A stretch of 64,000 bases of DNA, from positions 310,001 through 374,000 of the forward strand of contig CP053171.1 of the NCBI GenBank assembly GCA_014607495.2, given 5' to 3'. Within the stretch, counting starts at the first letter, position 1. The number at the start of each line of letters is the position of its first letter. Position numbers and translations under genes: made by a program. The notes under the pieces are model-generated. The model had not been told where the DNA came from. It did not search any database and worked only from the letters and a program-made list of their open reading frames with translations. The DNA is from Carposina sasakii. Its lineage: Eukaryota; Arthropoda; Insecta; Lepidoptera; Carposinidae. Below, in pieces: positions 12,081 to 26,781 of this stretch.

Positions 12081-12720
12081 CCGAAATGGGGTAGCCAGAA
12101 CTGTAGAATTACAAGGGAAATCCCACAGCCACGTTTAGTTTAGCGGGAACAGATGTCAATGACCAGTGACAAGTTTAACGCCTGAAAGAATACCCGAGTT
12201 CTTTAGTCGACTCTTACGACATGCACGGAAGGAGATGCAGCTGATGTATTCTAATAAAGCCCTGCATCGGCATAGGAAATTATAACACATCAGTTGCAAC
12301 ATGCTCCGTGCATGTTGTGAGACTCAACTAAGGAAATCATAGGCGATATCTCAGGCGTTGAGCTAAACTTGTCACTGATGTTTTACATCAGCCCCCCTAG
12401 CATGACCACGCATCGTGGATATCGTATCGTACGATATCGCACCGCCTTTATACAAAATTCAACATGGCGGCTATATTTATCGTATATTGACAGGCTAGAA
12501 ATCGATAAATCGGTTTATCATATCGTGTGTCGCAGGTCATGCTAAGCTTGCTGATCCAGCTATGCTACTCGTAAACGTAGCTGTAGGATGTTTTTCGAGG
12601 TCCTGCTGTTCTCACTGCTCTATTTCAGCTGATCAGCTTATGACAGCTTGAGATGCAGCAGATGTATTAAAGGCAAAGATCTCAGAGTACAGCTAATACA
12701 CCTCTTCTTATTTCTATTCC
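12081..12720. repeat. Two family B SINE-like copies in opposite orientation
   Basis: A plus copy (12081-12280) is followed by a minus copy (12300-12670). Within the minus copy, 12407-12545 is an insert bounded by tagcatgacc and ggtcatgcta, a 10-bp inverted pair, which suggests a small nested element. The block ends directly at the splice acceptor of the exon at 12723. Confidence 0.6.
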
Positions 12721-12780
12721 AGATCATCCTCCAAAGTCACCATACAATGGGCTAGCATCAGAACACCAAAACCCTCGATC

Positions 12781-13025
12781 ATGAACGATATAAGAGAACG
12801 AATACGACGGGAGAGGGAGCGAGAGAAGAACACGTACACCTCTCCCCGTCTCGCGCTGCGTCGCGTGCTGCTATTGGCTGAGGGTCGCCAGTTCAGGGAA
12901 GCGGCGGCCATCTTGTCCAGGCTGGGGTCAGGAGTATTGCAAAGTGTGGCAGCGGAATTGCCGATAGACCTGCTGATCGAATCTTTGCCACATTCTTCGC
13001 ATTTGATTGAGACTTTATTGAACAG
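12781..13025 (+). CDS. Mieap-like gene, exon 1 (coding part)
   Basis: The acceptor ttctattccag ends at 12722 and the donor gtaagg starts at 13026. ATG 12781 opens an Arg/Glu-rich start (MNDIRERIRRERERE) followed by a helical Leu/Ala-rich segment. The 19 codons upstream (from 12724) are also open, so the exon may begin as 5' UTR or may continue an earlier coding exon. It ends in phase 2. Confidence 0.7.
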
Positions 13026-16000
13026 GTAAGGTTCTTCTTCTTGAGCTAGCTGGTGTTATATATCAATCATCAGCCTATTGCTTCTGGACGTAGGCCTTCC
13101 CCCAGAGCACACCACAAGGCTCGATCTTCAGTTACCAGCCGCCCTCTTCAAGTCATCGGTTCATCTGACCGGAGGGCGTCCAAGGCTACGCTTGCCAAGG
13201 CGCGGCCTACATTCGAGAACCCGCTTACTCCACCCTCCATCGGTTCTACGACAGATAAGACCAGCCCAAATATTTTTAAAATTAAACGAACATATAATAA
13301 GTATTTATGTAGGTTAAATGTGTTTGCAAAAAAAACAGATAAGTATGTGTTCGCGTGGAGATACACCATTATAAATATAGGTAGGTGAATTATAAGTACC
13401 TATAGGTATAGAAAAACTAATGTCGGAAATAGGAACGTGCACGAAAGACAGTTGTCACGTATGGTTACGTGCTATGACAGTATTCTGGATTGATCCACAA
13501 TATGTACATTGATCTACATAGAATACATATACAGTGTGTAACAGAAAGGGTATGTTAAGCGAATAGCTATATAAACAGCCCACTATGGAGAACTTAATTC
13601 CAAAATTTTAGACTCGAAATGTCTAGAATTAGTGTTTAATTCCAGACATTATTTTCCTTTTTTAATTAAATAAATTTGTAATTATTTTTTAAATGTGCTA
13701 TGATATTAATTATACTATAATGGTAGTAATTGTTATCAGAATCTAAGGGTTTATTACCTGAAATAAATGAATTTTGAATTTGAATTTGAAATCACATGTT
13801 TATTTTTCAAGATTGTATGAACATTCCTGAGTTGTTTAGGAATTCTCCATACTATCTGAAAAAATAAACATGCGATTTCGATTCTGAAATTTTGTGGGTA
13901 GGTTCCTTTTAGTGGGCTGTTTATATAACTTTTCGCTTAACCTTTTATTATACCCTGTATACACACGGCTGTGTTCCCCAAATGGGTCAGCCAGAACTGC
14001 AGTAGATCCATGAAAAAGACTAGATCCCACAGACACGTTTAGAAAAACTGACATCATTATCCCATTATTCTATGTATGAGGTCTGGATGAAAAGGCTCGA
14101 GCTCTGAAAGACTTGCTAGTCGAAGAGCGTCATACACACGTAACCGACCCTGTTAACGACACGGGGCTGAAGTCAAAAGGACTCGCAGTACCTACACGAG
14201 GCTAGTACGGTAGTACAAGAGCGGTGATAGCCCAATGGTTAACACGTGCGCCTTTTGGACGGAAGGCGTGGGTTCAATCTCAGTCACAGGCCTGTACCAC
14301 TGAATTTATTTCATGTACGGCCCCCTGATTACGTAAAAGTAATACGTAATCTTTTTTACGTAGCTTTTACGTAATCAGGGGGCGGATTTTTTTAAATATG
14401 CCCGAGAAGAGTTGGCATACCATACTTTGGTCATGTGAGTTACGAAAGATATGTTACGCCGATCTCTTCAATAACGGGATAAGGGCAGGTAGATGATGAG
14501 TAGACGAGCCTAGTACCTACCTACATCACTTCGTGGATCAACGTGGTTCAGGATAGAGAGTTATTAGTATATCATCAACCTTTGCTGAGCAGCGGAACAC
14601 GTAATGGCTACATTAAAAGCGTTTACTTATGTAGTTACCCAAAAGTACGAGATTAGAAATCTTTTAAAGTTTAACTCTTAATATGTCAGTAAATAGAAGC
14701 TACGTGCACATTAGACACCTGCGGTCATTAACTCTATCGTGAACACATGTTCTTGTATTGGGTGCACCGTTCAACTAATCTAGACACTTTTTTTTAGAGT
14801 TCCTCAAAGCAATTGGTATAACTACAGAACAAAATTCATGAAAAAGTAGGTAGCGGTAGGTAGGGTTTTTACTTTTCTTAGTTCAGCCTTTGCATAAGGA
14901 AGGAAGCTTCTTATGGTTATAATTTTTTAAACCAGAATGAGGTTTGACTACGAGTATTGACTTGACCATGCAGTATAATGTATAAATACATAAATAAATA
15001 TTTACTGTCTGTATAAGCAAAATACTTATTTAAGTATGCATAACTGTACAAAACTTCTCCTACTTATATTATTTGAACCTTCATTCCAGTTTTAACTAAG
15101 TGAAGTGCTAAGGGCCTCATCCATCAACTCTTAATAAAGTCCCAAGTAGTACTTATCTGTTAATTATCGATATTCAGAGGCGGTAAAATTCGAAATAAGT
15201 TTTACTGAAGACTTTATTTGACCAATAGCTCACTCGGCACTTTATATGTAGGTCCGGACTTATAGGACTTTAATAAGGCTGCCTTAAGATAAATAAACTA
15301 CTGAACCCATTACAATCGCACCACACTTGACCGTTCCTTGTAAATTCTAACTACACGCACGGATGCGCCTGCGCCGCTAGCGTGCGAGGTCGAATCATCA
15401 TTTCTGTTATTACATTAATAATAATACAATGCTTACATAATCTGGTCAGGTATTTGGGTTTTAACGCACGAGATCGCAATTTACGTTGGTATTATGAGAC
15501 GCAATGATCACCCTTAGTCGAGGAGGGATCATGTTGCGCATGTTGTGGCATTTTCAGTGGTTGACTAGGAAAGGACAGGGGTTATAAGATTGGTGTAAAT
15601 TTTGCTTTTGAGGAAAAGTCCTGTAAATTTGACGTATCATTTAAGGTATCTGAAAGAGGCTTAACGATGATATACAAGAATGAGAGATATAGGTAAATTT
15701 CATGCAGGTATTTCATAATATTTATCTATGTATCTACTTTTACAGGATGTTTTTTGTTGCCATTCTTAACGAAGGGTACGTACTCTATACATCACGATGT
15801 AAATTTTTTTGAAAAAGAAAATTTAAATACTTCGTTGGGCAAAATTTATAGTATCCAGTGTATGTGTTAGTTTTTTTTTATAGACAGATATAAATTATTT
15901 CTCGCGAAAAAATCTTGCTACGCGCGTCTATGTGCAGAAAAACGCAGTATATTTACTCAACTTTGGACCCTAATATCATGCGAACCAGACACTTCCTAGG

Positions 16001-19000
16001 TGTGTTTCCATGGAGAAAAATGATCCTGATGATAAGGAGATTCCGTAGTATTCGGGAACGTTGATGACCAAAAAACATCGCAACTAATATTGTAAATGCG
16101 TATGAGTAAATTTGTTTAATTGTTTGTTTGTTTGTTACCTCTTTATGCTTTATTTACTCATCTAATCTACGCAAAATTTTGCATACATATAGTTGGTAGT
16201 AAGGCAAAGGATATAGCCCACATTCTGTAGTCCACGCTGACAAAGTCACGGGCAATGGCTAGTAAGTAAATAAATAAAGTTTTATTATAACTACACGAAT
16301 AATCCTCTATCTAAAGGAAGTCTATTTCCTTTATTCTTCCTACAAAATATCAACCGCGAAAATTAATTCTAACCTGTTATGTTTAAAGTCCAATTTCAAT
16401 AAACGTGTGCACTGATATCAATACATTTGTTTAATGCAATACTAAACCCTAGGTTTGAAGTGTAAGCTTGCATTTTGAGTGATGTAAAAGTTTTGAAAGT
16501 GCAACCCGACCGGTTTGCGGAGACAACTCGAAAAGCTGCTTTCTAGGCTCAAGAATTGTATGTTTTATACATGCGTAATATATTTCTTGACCTCAAGGTC
16601 GGAGGTTTGAGAGAAAATGCAATTCGTGAGGTCAAAAATGTTGTTAATGGTCGCCGTAATGAGTTATGGCCACTGGCTTAGAATATTTAAGTACAGGTAC
16701 CCACAGGTGTACATACTACGTCGACCATGATTCTGAAGCGAACACCACGGAAAATTTTTACCGGTAACCTTTAAAATTTTACGGTATTTTCATATTTTTT
16801 TTCCAGTAAAGAGATGCAAGCCAGTAAAATAGGGTAAACAACTGTCCCCGCTATGCTGAAAGTAGCAGATTTTATGATCTTCCAGTTCTGGCCGCCCTAT
16901 TTCGGAAACACAGCCGTGTGAATACTTAAAATTGTACTTAAAATTGACTTATTTATTAACCGACTTCAAAAAAAGGAGGAGGTTCTCAATTCGTCTGTAT
17001 GTATAATATTTTTTTTTTATGTATGTTCACCGATATTTCCGTCAATTATAAACGGATTTCAAAAATTTTTTTTTGGTTGGATAGAGTTCACTTCTGAGGT
17101 GGTCCCATTTTCACCAGGTCAGGATCTGATGATGGGATCCAGGAGAAATCTAGGGCAACCACCGAAAATTGTATGCTCGTATGGTGCTTTTGTTACGTAA
17201 TCATGTCTTACTCAGGTATATGCTTCAGGGTGTCAACATCTAATGCTGCTGTGCTGATGATGAAGCTACGGAACTCCTTAACGGTTAGGAGTTGGGATAC
17301 AGTACTGCAATTGGTCGATGGAAACTGTTTAGTAGTATGTAGGGCAAACGTGTAACTCGTATCAACATCTGATGCTGCTGTGCTGATGATGAAGCTACAG
17401 AACTACTTAACGGTTAGAATGTTAGAAGTTGGGAGACAGTACTACAATTGGTCGATGAAAACTATTTAATAGTATGTAGGGCTAACGTGTTACTTGAATC
17501 AACATCTAATGCTGCTGTGCTGATGATGAAGCTACAGAACTCCTTAACGGTTAGGTGTTGGGAGACAGTACTGCAATTGGTCGATGAAAACTATTTAGTA
17601 GTATGTAGGGCTAACGTGTTACTTGAATCAACATCTGATGCTGCTGTGCTGATGATGAAGCTACAGAACTCCTTAACGGTTAGGAGTTGGGAGACAGTAC
17701 AGCAATTGGTCGATGAAAACTATTTAGTAGTGTGTAGGGCTGACGTGTTACTTGAATCAAAATCTGATAGTGCTGTGCTGATGATGAAGCTACAGAACTC
17801 CTTAACGGTTAGGAGTTGGGAGACAGTACTGCAATTGGTCGATGGAAACTATTTAGTAGTATGTAGGGCTAACGTGTTACTTGAATCAACATCTGATGCT
17901 GTTGTGCTGATGATGAAGCTACAGAACTCCTTCACGGTTAGGAGTTGGGAGACAGTACTAAAATTGGTCGATGGAAACTATATAGTGGTATGTAGGGCTA
18001 ACTTGTTGCTTGTGAGGTATACTTGAATCAACATCTGATGCTGCTGTGCTGATGGTCAAGCTACAGAACTCCTTAACGGTTAGGAGTTAGGGGACAGTAC
18101 TGCAATTGGTCCATTAACGAAGGGTACGTACTCTATACATCAGGGGTGGCCAACTTGGTTAGACCCAAGATCTACTGTTCACTGACGGCACCCTGTGCGA
18201 TCTACCAATTACAAACTTAAAAATGAAACGGCATAATTCAGTACCTACACAAATATGTCAGGATTTTTTTCAATTTCTTTATTAATAATTTTATAGTATT
18301 TTTTTTAATTAAAAAAATCCTTTAAATAAATTCACAACACAGCGCGCAGTGGTTGCGCAGTCTGTTCCACGTATTTTTTTTGCTTTGCCACGATCGATTG
18401 AACTAATATACGCGATCGACCAGTCGATCGCGATCGACCGGTTGGCCACCCATGCTATACATCAAATAAAGTAAGTTTATACAAAAAAAAAATGCTGGGA
18501 TTTTTTATTTATTTAATTACTTGATCCGGCGAAATTTATAGTGTCTAGTGTTTATGCTGGGTTTTTTCATAGACAGATATTAATTATTTCTCGTGAAAAA
18601 TCTTGCTACGCGCGTCTATGTGCATTCATGCAGAAAAACGCAGTCTATTTACTCAACTTTGGACCCTAATATTTTGGAAACCAGACTCTTCCCAGGTATG
18701 CTTCCAAGGAGAAAAATGATAGTGATGATGAGGAGATTACGTAGTTTTCAGGAACGTTGACGACCAAAAATCATCATGTATAAACTAGCATCTATTTAAG
18801 TCCACAACGCATTAACACAACTAAAAATCAAGAAATAAACTGACTTTTAGAAAAAAAATTTAACCGACTTCAAAGTTTAACTAAAAAGCAATAAATAACG
18901 TAACTAATTTATCTACTTAATACATATTGAATATCTCAAATTATTTAAATATTTACAACTTAATACCTAATACTTTAACAAAGTCATCTTTAACTATTTA

Positions 19001-22000
19001 AATATTTATAATTATCACATATTTTTTGGAGTCGGTGCCAGCCAAACAAATAAATGTAATTAAGAAAACTGACCCATATTAAATAGTAAAACCAAGAATA
19101 GGAAATTGCATTACCGCTGCCTACTACACCGTATTGTATTTTGCCGTGTGTGTGTTTTTTGCCAGCCGCGCGCGTCCATCAATACAACAGACTACGTTAC
19201 CTAGGCTGGCACCGACTCCAAAAAATAAGTGATAATTATAAATATTTAAATAGTTAAAGATGACTTTGTTAAAGTATTAGGTATTAAGTTGTAAATATTT
19301 AAATAATTTGAGATATTCAATATGTATTAAGTAGATAAATTAGTTACGTTATTTATTGCTTTTTAGTTAAACTTTGAAGTCGGTTAAATTTTTTTTCTAA
19401 AAGTCATTACATATTAAATACACATTAAGACGACTCTACATAAAATGTAAGTATTACACAACGCATTACCGTATTGTCAGTCCGTCCGTCATGTCAGGTC
19501 AAAGCTCAACACAATGATTCATCAGAAATGCTCAGTGCTTTCGCCCAACGTTGAAGTGTTGATGGTTGTTGATTACCTGTCTACATTTTATGTAATGTCG
19601 GTAAAAACGTGTCTATTCCTGATTATGTCTAGACTTAATAGACACATCACAATGTAAGTTACGTAAGTAGGTATTTTTTATTATTAGTTGTTATCCAGCG
19701 GGTTGCCAATGAGTATAGACAAGAAAACTCTAGACTCAGCTATGCTAGGGACATTCTTGGACATGTATTCATGTTTGGCAGTGATACTGCCGAGCCGCTA
19801 AATGCCAGCTCCTCTCCAATATCTGGGGGCAATTCTTAAACATTTTTGAGCCGAAACGCAACCATTAACGAAACTTTAACGAAACGCGATGCAAAGCAAT
19901 ATATACTTACCGCTTGAGAAGTAAAGTATATTATAGCACGCATCGGTCACGACTATGACAGAATAAAAACAAAAATCTGTCACGTGCTGAAATGTGTCTA
20001 ATTACGTCACCATAAAGTAATTATTGCCTTGTTCTAAGCGTCTACAACGGTTCCGTTTCGGCTTCATTCCAACTCGAGACTTTTCGAGAAATGCCCCCTG
20101 AGCTATCACAAAATTGTAGGTTTTGACGCGCCCTTGAGTACTCGTAATAGCCGACCTCTTCTAGTAACCCACCAACTTTTTGTTATTTTCTTTGCGTACT
20201 AAAGTTCGCCTAACCTAGGCCTTGGTCTGTGCTAAGCCAGTGAGTTAGGTTGGGTGATCATGGTTAATGAACTATTAAGAAAGGACACAATCATACATTA
20301 TATATCCTCATGCCGTCCCATATGTGTAGGCAGAGACTACAGATCATATTTTAGCATGGAACATAGGTATATAACAGAGGTCTGTTGCCTCGTTCAATTC
20401 ACATAATGCCGCGTGGCCGCGTAGTGCCGGCAGAGTAGAATTCGTACCACCCCATGTCTGCCAGTGGGTATCGTACGAGGCGTTTAAGGGTTTCCGGGAG
20501 GTGGGCAGCAGCGCCTCCCGTGTTGACAACATAGTCCAAAATACAAATTGCGGTCACCAACCCGCGTGCCCAGCGTGGTGAGTGACTATGGGTAAATACC
20601 CCCCATGGCAGTCTTGTGGCGTGCCCTGGAGGAGGCTTACGTCCAGCAGTGGACTGCAATAGGCTGATGATGATGATGACCTATCTCTCCATATAACAGA
20701 ATCATTCACACCGCAAAATTGACTTGTCACGTTTCAATGGTACATTTAAAAAAGTTATCGATTTAATAAATTAATTAATCTACAGTATAAACCTATACGT
20801 TCATACAGTTAATATATATTGGAAAGCGTCGATATAATCATATGTTACGGCTGGATGACTATCGGTTATTTTAACTGTAACTTACATGGGAGTTATCTGG
20901 TGCATCTTAATTTCTAGATAGGAAAGTTTAAGATTGATTTTATTTTCTTGCAATTTCTTGTGGTTCTATTTGCGAAGCGTATAGCAACTTCCTTCTAGTA
21001 TTTGAATTTCAATATTTAAATTTAACTATACAGGATGTAAATGTTATGTTACAAGAAAAGGAAAAAAAAACACTATAAAAGAAGAAAGAAATCTATTATA
21101 CACCGAGAGTGTTTAGATACAGTATCTGTGAGTGATATTGTATTGTAAGAATGTGGTATTGTATTTTTTCACTTCACTTTTTCAGATTGTTATAGAATGC
21201 TACATTAAAAATAATTGAATCTGTGAACATCGATAGTTCATCCGCCATCATAACCAAACCGGTTGCAAGAAACCTCTTACATATTTACATAATAATATGA
21301 CTATGTAATATTTATTTAGTAACATAGGATATCCGACCTAAAAGCCCTACCAATTTTACCAAACATGTTGCGACAAAAAACTTCAACGGATTTTTTTGAA
21401 CTAAAGATATAATATGAGAAATGATCAAAATTGAGACACTAGCGCCAGTTAGGCCCTATGGGATTACGTAGAATTACATAATACTCGTAACACCTGCATC
21501 CGTGGCTTACGAAGTGTTTGTTCTTAGTGTTTGAGTAATATTACATGACAGGTTGTTTGCTGTCGGCATCACAACCAATTAGTGTCAAGAAGGTGTGGAG
21601 ATGCGTGATGGCTGATGTAGGTGCTGTAACATAAAATACGTATACAGGCTGTAAAAAAGGGTGCTGTAATATAAAACACTTACTTTTCTTTCTGGGTAAA
21701 TCTTTAGGACAGGTATAATATAGATGGAGGGAGATAGGTATAATATTGTTTGAGTCAGAGATGGGAAATGGATTTGTATAAAAATGCTTGCATCTGTATT
21801 ATTCCTGCAAGTAACGTTTTTAAGTTTATTTTATACAAGCTAGGTATAACAGAAGGGGTATAATTAGCGAAATGCTATGAAAATTGCTCATTACAGAGAA
21901 TCAATTAACAAAAAATGTATGTAGGATGCGTGTAATGGAGCGTAGTGAGTGATGTATGACAGATGACAGATGGAATGACAGGGATGGAAAGAGATAGAGA

Positions 22001-25000
22001 ATGCGAGAGGGGGAAGGAGGACGACGCATGGAGGAGCAAGAGGTGTACACGTGGAAGTAAAAGAATAAAGAAGTTAATTAAATAAAAGAAGCAATTGTTT
22101 AATTGTTAATAATTCCCACATGTATAATACAACAGCTGCTTCTATTCCCGGGCATACTGTACAAGTCAGTAGAGGGACAAGAGGGTTTTGGTGTTTTGTA
22201 GGCGATGGGCTGACCACCTGTCACTACTAACCGGACTTGTACATCTCAACTATACCCTCAAAATTGGTCAGAAGTAAGGGATAAAGGCATGATTATATGT
22301 ATGTATGTATTAACAAAATCAGAGATTTTTAGTAGATATTAGTCGACTAAGGAACTCGGGCATTCTCTCAGGCGATGAGCTAGCAACTTGTCACTGATCA
22401 TTTACATCTATCCCCTATACTGTTGGTTATGATCCTGCAGGTAGCCAGTACCCCATTTCAGAAACACAGCCATGTATGTATTGTATCTCTGACCCAAACA
22501 ATACAGAACCTCGATATACCGGTCCTAAGGGCCCACCCAGACAGAGAGACGCCGCGACCGGCCTCACAGACCCCGACCGGCCCAACAGGCCCCGGCCACA
22601 CTTTCGCTCACATAACTCACTCGGACTCATATGAAAGCACATTCGTTAAAAACCTGTTGCTTTTTGAGATAAACGCCGAAAATGGACGTCGCTTTTTGGG
22701 AGACTGCGATTACTTTTTTATGTTATAATTACGGTTGGCTTTGTGTCATAAGAGACACAAGTCTTGGAGGTTTTAAAAAACGATCATTAATTTTTTTATA
22801 ATATACGATAATCGCTTATAAAATTTGTATTCCGTGCAATCTTAATCTCAATGGAATTAGATTTTTTTAATGAAAAATTTTCGGTTTGTGCTCGGTTTTG
22901 AATTTATAAGACAACATAACATAACCGATTTAGCGTCAATGACCCGAATTTGAAGGTGCAGTAGCAGTAAAATTGGGGGAGGCCTATGTTCAGAAGTGGA
23001 CTTTCCAAGGCTGAGTATGATGATGTAAGTTAGACTTTTCCGTGCAAAATATCACTTGACACCTGCTACTCCACTTTTAGTAGGTAATAAGATTTTTTTT
23101 AGAGTCCCACAGAGTAAAATACAGCTAGTTTACTCTGCCATAAGCATTCCCATAAAAATAACATTATAATTGTAATTCCTGTAATGAGCAAACATTAGTG
23201 ATTAATTCTAAAGCTCCGAAGTAAACTATGACGTGAGAAACATACAGACAAACGGAACAATTCTCTGTTATACTAACATCAGTTACTTACCGTTTGACCT
23301 ATGAGTTTGATATACGTTAGAACAGTCATCATAAACATTTTTATGTCATACGAGCAGACGTCCCCGACTTCGTCTTTGCACATAATATAGGATGTACCAA
23401 GAGTCCTGTAGTTTTGGCCTGTGGTTTTGGCTACCCCATATTGAGTATTAGAGAACCTGTCCAAGATATATAAGACCCTTCAAATTTGACAAATAACCTG
23501 TCATTTCGAATCTCAAATTTTGAAGATACGTTCTGCGGATCATCTCATTTCTGATTCGATCACGCAGAGGGATCCCGAGCATAGCTCTCTCCATTGCCCG
23601 CTGTGCAATACTTGGGGGCAATTCTCGAAAAGTCTCGAGCTGGAACGAAGCCGAAACGGAACTGTTGTAGAAGCTCGGTACGAGGCAATAATTACTTTCA
23701 TCATCATCATTATCATCATCAGCCTATTGCAGTCCACTGCTGGACGTAGGCCTCCCCCAGGGCACGCCACAAGACTGCCATCGGGGGTATTTGTCCATAG
23801 TCACCACGCTGGGCAGGCGGGTTGGTGACCGCAGTTTGTATTTTGGACTATGTTGTCAACACGGGAGGCGTTGCTGCCCACCTCCCGGAAACCCTTAATC
23901 GCCTCGTACAATACCCACGGGCAGACATGGGGTGGTACGAATTCTACTCTGCCGGCACAACGCGGCCAGAATAATAACTTTACGTTGACGTAATTAGACA
24001 CATTTCAGCACGAGACAGATATTTGTTTTTATTCTGTCATACTCGCGACCGATGCGGACTAAAATATACCTTACTACTCAAGCGGTAAGTTTATATTGCT
24101 TCGCACCGCGTTTCGTTAACGGTTCGTTAGTGGATGCATTTCGGCTCAAAATTTTTCAAGAATTGCCCCCCTGAGCTTCTTTATGAGGCACAAAGTCTCG
24201 GCACCGTAGGTCATCATCGGTAGCACGCACTGGTTGAATATCTTCGACTTTAAAGACTGGGGTATCTTGGACACAAATACGCCTCGTAGTTTCCCGAACG
24301 CTACCCAGCCGAGTGGGATTTGCCGATTTACCTCTTTCTCAAAGTCGGATCTACCTCGTTTGACCGTCTGTCCTAGGTGAACATATTCGTCAACAACTTC
24401 GAGCATGTAACCTACCTACCTAGTAAAAGCAAATAAACCCTAATTAACAAATAAATTTAACTTGTCCAACAGATTAATATCGCTGGAAGTGATCCCACGA
24501 CCCGAATTACAATGCGAGGCGGTAGCATGGCGCCTCGTCGGTCTACTGGGAGCAGACCAGAGCTCTGGTCTTCGCGCGAGGACCGGCAAGCTGGCTGCTG
24601 CCCTGGTCCAGTACACCCCGGAGACTCGGGACGCTATTGATGCTAAGAGACGCCAGTTGGATCAGGCTGTACAAGGTGAATTACACATATATAAAACAGC
24701 AGTATTATCAAAATATGGTAGCCACAGAACTGCAAGATTGTAGTCCCTCTTTGTCCACATATACATATATATACATATATGTATAGTTGAGATAAACAAG
24801 TTCGGTTAGTAGTGACAGGTGGTCAGCCCATCGCCTACAAAACACCAAGACCCTTTTGTCCCTCTACTGACTTGTACAGTATGCCCGGTAAGAGAAGCAG
24901 CTGTAGTATTTTACGTTTTTTTTCACTCCCAGAGCAGCATAGAACCATCGCCAAATATATGACAAAACATCCAACCTTTCACACTAAGCCACTAAGCCGA

Positions 25001-26746
25001 TAATGCGTTAGTGCGTTTGCCTATACCTGGAGATATGTTCGACGCATCTTCCGTCACATTATGTACTGACCCTTACATACCTATATGCTACTCAATAAAA
25101 TCGTGAGATATATCTAGTTTATATTAGGGATTGTCATGCATCATGGCATGATGTCTACTTAGGGTTGGCAAAACAACGTGGTTTTAGAGCCATATTTTGT
25201 CAAGTTAATGGCAATAAAACATAATCAAGCTACTGAACTACTAATCGAGAGTTAAATGAATATGGAAACGGGTAGAGTTATTAACCGTGTAAAAACTTTA
25301 CTAAATTAGATACTATACATCAAAACAAGGTTATATCTTGATAGATTAGTAACAACATAGATATATAGATATAGAAACGGTAATAGCCTCCGTCCTTCCC
25401 AGTGGGATGAGCCCCGGATATACGATTATCATAATAATTTGTAATGATTGCTTTGTTTCCTTTTCACGTGTAACGCGATGATAATCAGATGATTCATGTG
25501 TGATATTTATCATTTAATGGGTTCCTTATGGTGGTTTGAAAGAAGCTCGATTCAGACATACATACAGACATGGCTATGTTCCCGAAATAAGTTAGCCAAA
25601 GCTGCATGATCATAAGGGAGATCCCACATAACATAAGCCAGTAACTTGACGTTCAGTTAACATCTTGTTAATGGCGGATATTGTTTTTTTTTAAATGTAA
25701 TTTAAAAGATTTGAAAGATGTAAAAGATCATTAACAAGTTGCTTTGAACATTCAAAGCAGATCATATGATCTGCGATGTTTTTTTGATGAGGTTTAATGT
25801 TTTCATATTGTTTGGGATATAAACTGATGATTGTTTGTTTTATCATATTTTCTAACTTATGTAGCGTGGGAATGGAGATATTAACAATGTTAATAATATA
25901 ATTTTATTGTTTTACTTTAGATTAGACAAAGAAATTCCGAACTTGTAAAGACATTCTGAAGCAGGCTGTTTTAATTTGATATAAGTAATTAAACCCAGGT
26001 ACTATATTATAAACAAAATTTAAAATTTAGCAGAAAATAACATAGCTAAAATTATGATCTAAGAAATATCTTTTCCAACAAAATATTGAAGTAACTTGGT
26101 AATAGAATAGCTATCGAAATGTTCCAGTAAGGACCTAGACCACATTTCCCCGGGAAAATATCACTTTTCCGGATAATTTTAACTGACGACAAGGACCCCA
26201 ACCTTATGACCTTAAAATTCGCTGAACCTAACTAACTAGGCATTTCCACCAGGTCTGGGCACCCATGGTCTGACGGCAGACTACTCGGGCACCCTGATCT
26301 CTCTGCACGTGGGCCTGAAGAATGAGCTCCAGCGGCACGTGGACGTCTTCAAGCAGGCTCTTCACAAACTGGAGGAACTGGTATAATAATCTTCTTTTAT
26401 AGACATGGCAGTAAGAAAGTCATGGGCGTAGGAGCTGTTTGGCATCTACCTACGTCCCTTGGGTAATGTAGGTACTATGAAAAACTAAGAAAGAACTAGA
26501 ACTAAGAAAAACGGGATTTCTTAAACTTGCGCAGACGAAGACGTGAGTGTATGCTAATATATTCAGTAGCTAATTCAAATAATTCAAATAATATATTCAG
26601 TAGCTAATTCAAATAATTCAAATAATATATTCAGTAGCTAATTCAAATAAATGTAATGTAATAAAATGTAATGCAAAAAACAAACTTAATTCAAGTACCT
26701 AGGTACTTGAATTTTAACATTATGGGTGCTTACCTGAAATAAACGA

Positions 26747-26781
<35 letters not shown>

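Noticed and set aside
17448..18026. 192-codon repeat ORF as a real gene
   Set aside because: It is fully explained by the 129-bp tandem repeat and has no start or promoter context.
17233..18113. CRISPR-like array
   Set aside because: The units are 129 bp and contiguous, with no unique spacers, and the DNA is eukaryotic.
22423..22728. GC-rich 101-codon ORF in intron 1
   Set aside because: Its 5' half is a family B repeat, and the GC-rich block has no splice sites that fit the gene's phase or a recognisable domain.
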